Assembly: GCA_021738535.1 (NCBI GenBank)
Contig: JAIPBU010000011.1
Coordinates: 1-64,000, forward strand
Direction: 5' to 3'
Source: Bacteroidales bacterium
GTDB taxonomy: Bacteria; Bacteroidota; Bacteroidia; Bacteroidales; VadinHA17
DNA length: 64,000 nt
Under the pieces are notes generated by a model. It did no database searches and had not been told where the DNA came from. It was given only the letters and a program-made list of their open reading frames with translations. This document shows positions 63,275 to 64,000 of this stretch, piece after piece. The translations under genes and the position numbers were made by a program. Each line of letters opens with the position of its first letter. The first letter of the stretch is position 1.

Positions 63275-64000
63275 ATGAACCTGAAAGAATCTCGTTACAG
63301 CAAATACGCCCTTGTAAGGGAGATGATGGAAGCACCAGATGTCATCAGGCGTTTTGATCCCGACGAAGCAGGCAGATTCAGCCAGCACCCGGAGCAAAAC
63401 AAATCCCTGTTCCTTACGGGCGAGGGCAGCTCCAGGATCTTCCCTGCCAAAAGAATGATCTATGACCTGCTCAGAAGGGGAAGTTCGCTCAGGGCTTTTA
63501 CCGATGGCGCCACACAGGCCCTCGAGTATAAGCTGGATAATTTTTCTGTTTTCGGAGCATCTAACTCGGGCCAGACAAAAGAAGTAATAAGGCTTTTTGA
63601 AAAGCTTGATAAAGAAGGGCATAAGTCACTTTTCGGTCTTACGGCCAATAAGGACACACTCCTCGAAAAAATAGCTTCAGATACACATGTACTGAAATGT
63701 GGCAGGGAAAATGCTGTTGCAGCTACCAAATCGGTAATTGAACAGGCTCTTTTCTATGACGCCCTCCTCCATGCTTATGAAGGAGAAAAGATGGAAGGAC
63801 TGGATGAACTGGCAGGGCAGGTAAGTGAAGCAATGACCCTTAAGGTTGACTCTTCCTTAAGCAATACGATAAAAAATGCTGATGTTATTTATTTTGCAGG
63901 ACGAAATACAGGTGTTGCTGAAGAACTTACCCTGAAGACAAACGAGATTACACGGAAAAAATCGGAATTTCTCGAAGGGACCTACGGTGTGCACGGCATT
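63275..64000 (+). CDS. SIS-domain sugar-phosphate isomerase/deaminase, partial
   Basis: From ATG 63275 the frame stays open to the window edge (242 codons). The SIS fold is shown by LFLTGEGSSRIFPAKRM, FGASNSGQTKEVIRL and AATKSVIEQ, as in the C-terminal half of GlmS and in AgaS. A second SIS-like half starts at VIYFAGRNTGVAEELTLK. It probably isomerises or deaminates an aminosugar phosphate. It is 54 bp behind the PIG-L gene, so likely the same operon. The 3' end is not in the window. Confidence 0.85.
   Translation, partial: MNLKESRYSKYALVREMMEAPDVIRRFDPDEAGRFSQHPEQNKSLFLTGEGSSRIFPAKRMIYDLLRRGSSLRAFTDGATQALEYKLDNFSVFGASNSGQTKEVIRLFEKLDKEGHKSLFGLTANKDTLLEKIASDTHVLKCGRENAVAATKSVIEQALFYDALLHAYEGEKMEGLDELAGQVSEAMTLKVDSSLSNTIKNADVIYFAGRNTGVAEELTLKTNEITRKKSEFLEGTYGVHGI

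Overview
The window reads as chromosomal DNA of a Bacteroidota bacterium, probably class Bacteroidia and free-living or marine (Marinilabiliales-like). Support comes from two different type IX secretion (T9SS) C-terminal sorting domains, a PorP/SprF protein, a SusC/SusD pair, a TamB-TamL pair with a lipid-anchored TamA-like protein, many lipoboxes directly followed by acidic residues, an inner-to-outer membrane sigma-operon protein, and promoters of the Bacteroidota type (TTTG / TAnnTTTG). No taxonomic marker gene such as rRNA is present, so the rank below phylum is inference.

Layout. 1-2.8 kb: edge of a transposase-like ORF, an AI-2E family permease and an S1 sulfatase lipoprotein. 2.9-5.6 kb: a CAU tRNA with terminator, then a small accessory segment (REP-associated transposase, ECF sigma factor, four-helix membrane protein) closed by a broken second copy of the tRNA 3' half with the same terminator and repeat. 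5.6-23.3 kb: a TPR/HTH regulator followed by a T9SS surface locus: a 3551-residue LamG/FN3 protein, a 704-residue type B cargo, a PorP/SprF protein and a PorE-like TPR/PD40/OmpA protein. 23.5-30.6 kb: tamL and tamB. 30.7-34.0 kb: AbiE type IV toxin-antitoxin pair, a serine hydrolase and a decayed Fic gene preceded by a possible recombinase fossil. 34.0-40.2 kb: a nitric-oxide module (DUF1858/DUF2249 protein, DUF438-hemerythrin-PAS protein, NsrR-like Rrf2 regulator, quinol NO reductase, PepSY membrane protein) whose promoters share one dyad. 40.3-46.0 kb: a TPR histidine kinase and an ECF sigma operon flanked by two lipoproteins.

46.1-48.4 kb: a multi-rhodanese protein plus an EgtD-type histidine methyltransferase, which match the anaerobic ergothioneine pair EanB/EanA down to active-site spacing. 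48.5-53.0 kb: SusD and SusC with no adjacent glycosidases. 53.3-56.5 kb: mtnA, a class II aldolase-like gene and mtnP in a tight operon opposite a TetR regulator, fitting a thioadenosine/deoxyadenosine salvage shunt rather than full methionine salvage. 56.6-64.0 kb: lgt, a repeat-bearing Ig-like lipoprotein, then a sugar operon (ROK kinase, CBM9-like protein, PPi-type phosphofructokinase, PIG-L deacetylase, SIS-domain protein cut by the window end).

The strongest points for follow-up are the EanAB pair, the shared operator in the NO module, the tRNA-bounded mini-island with REP-like sequences, the aldolase that lacks its usual third metal histidine, and the giant T9SS protein with amphipathic beta segments.
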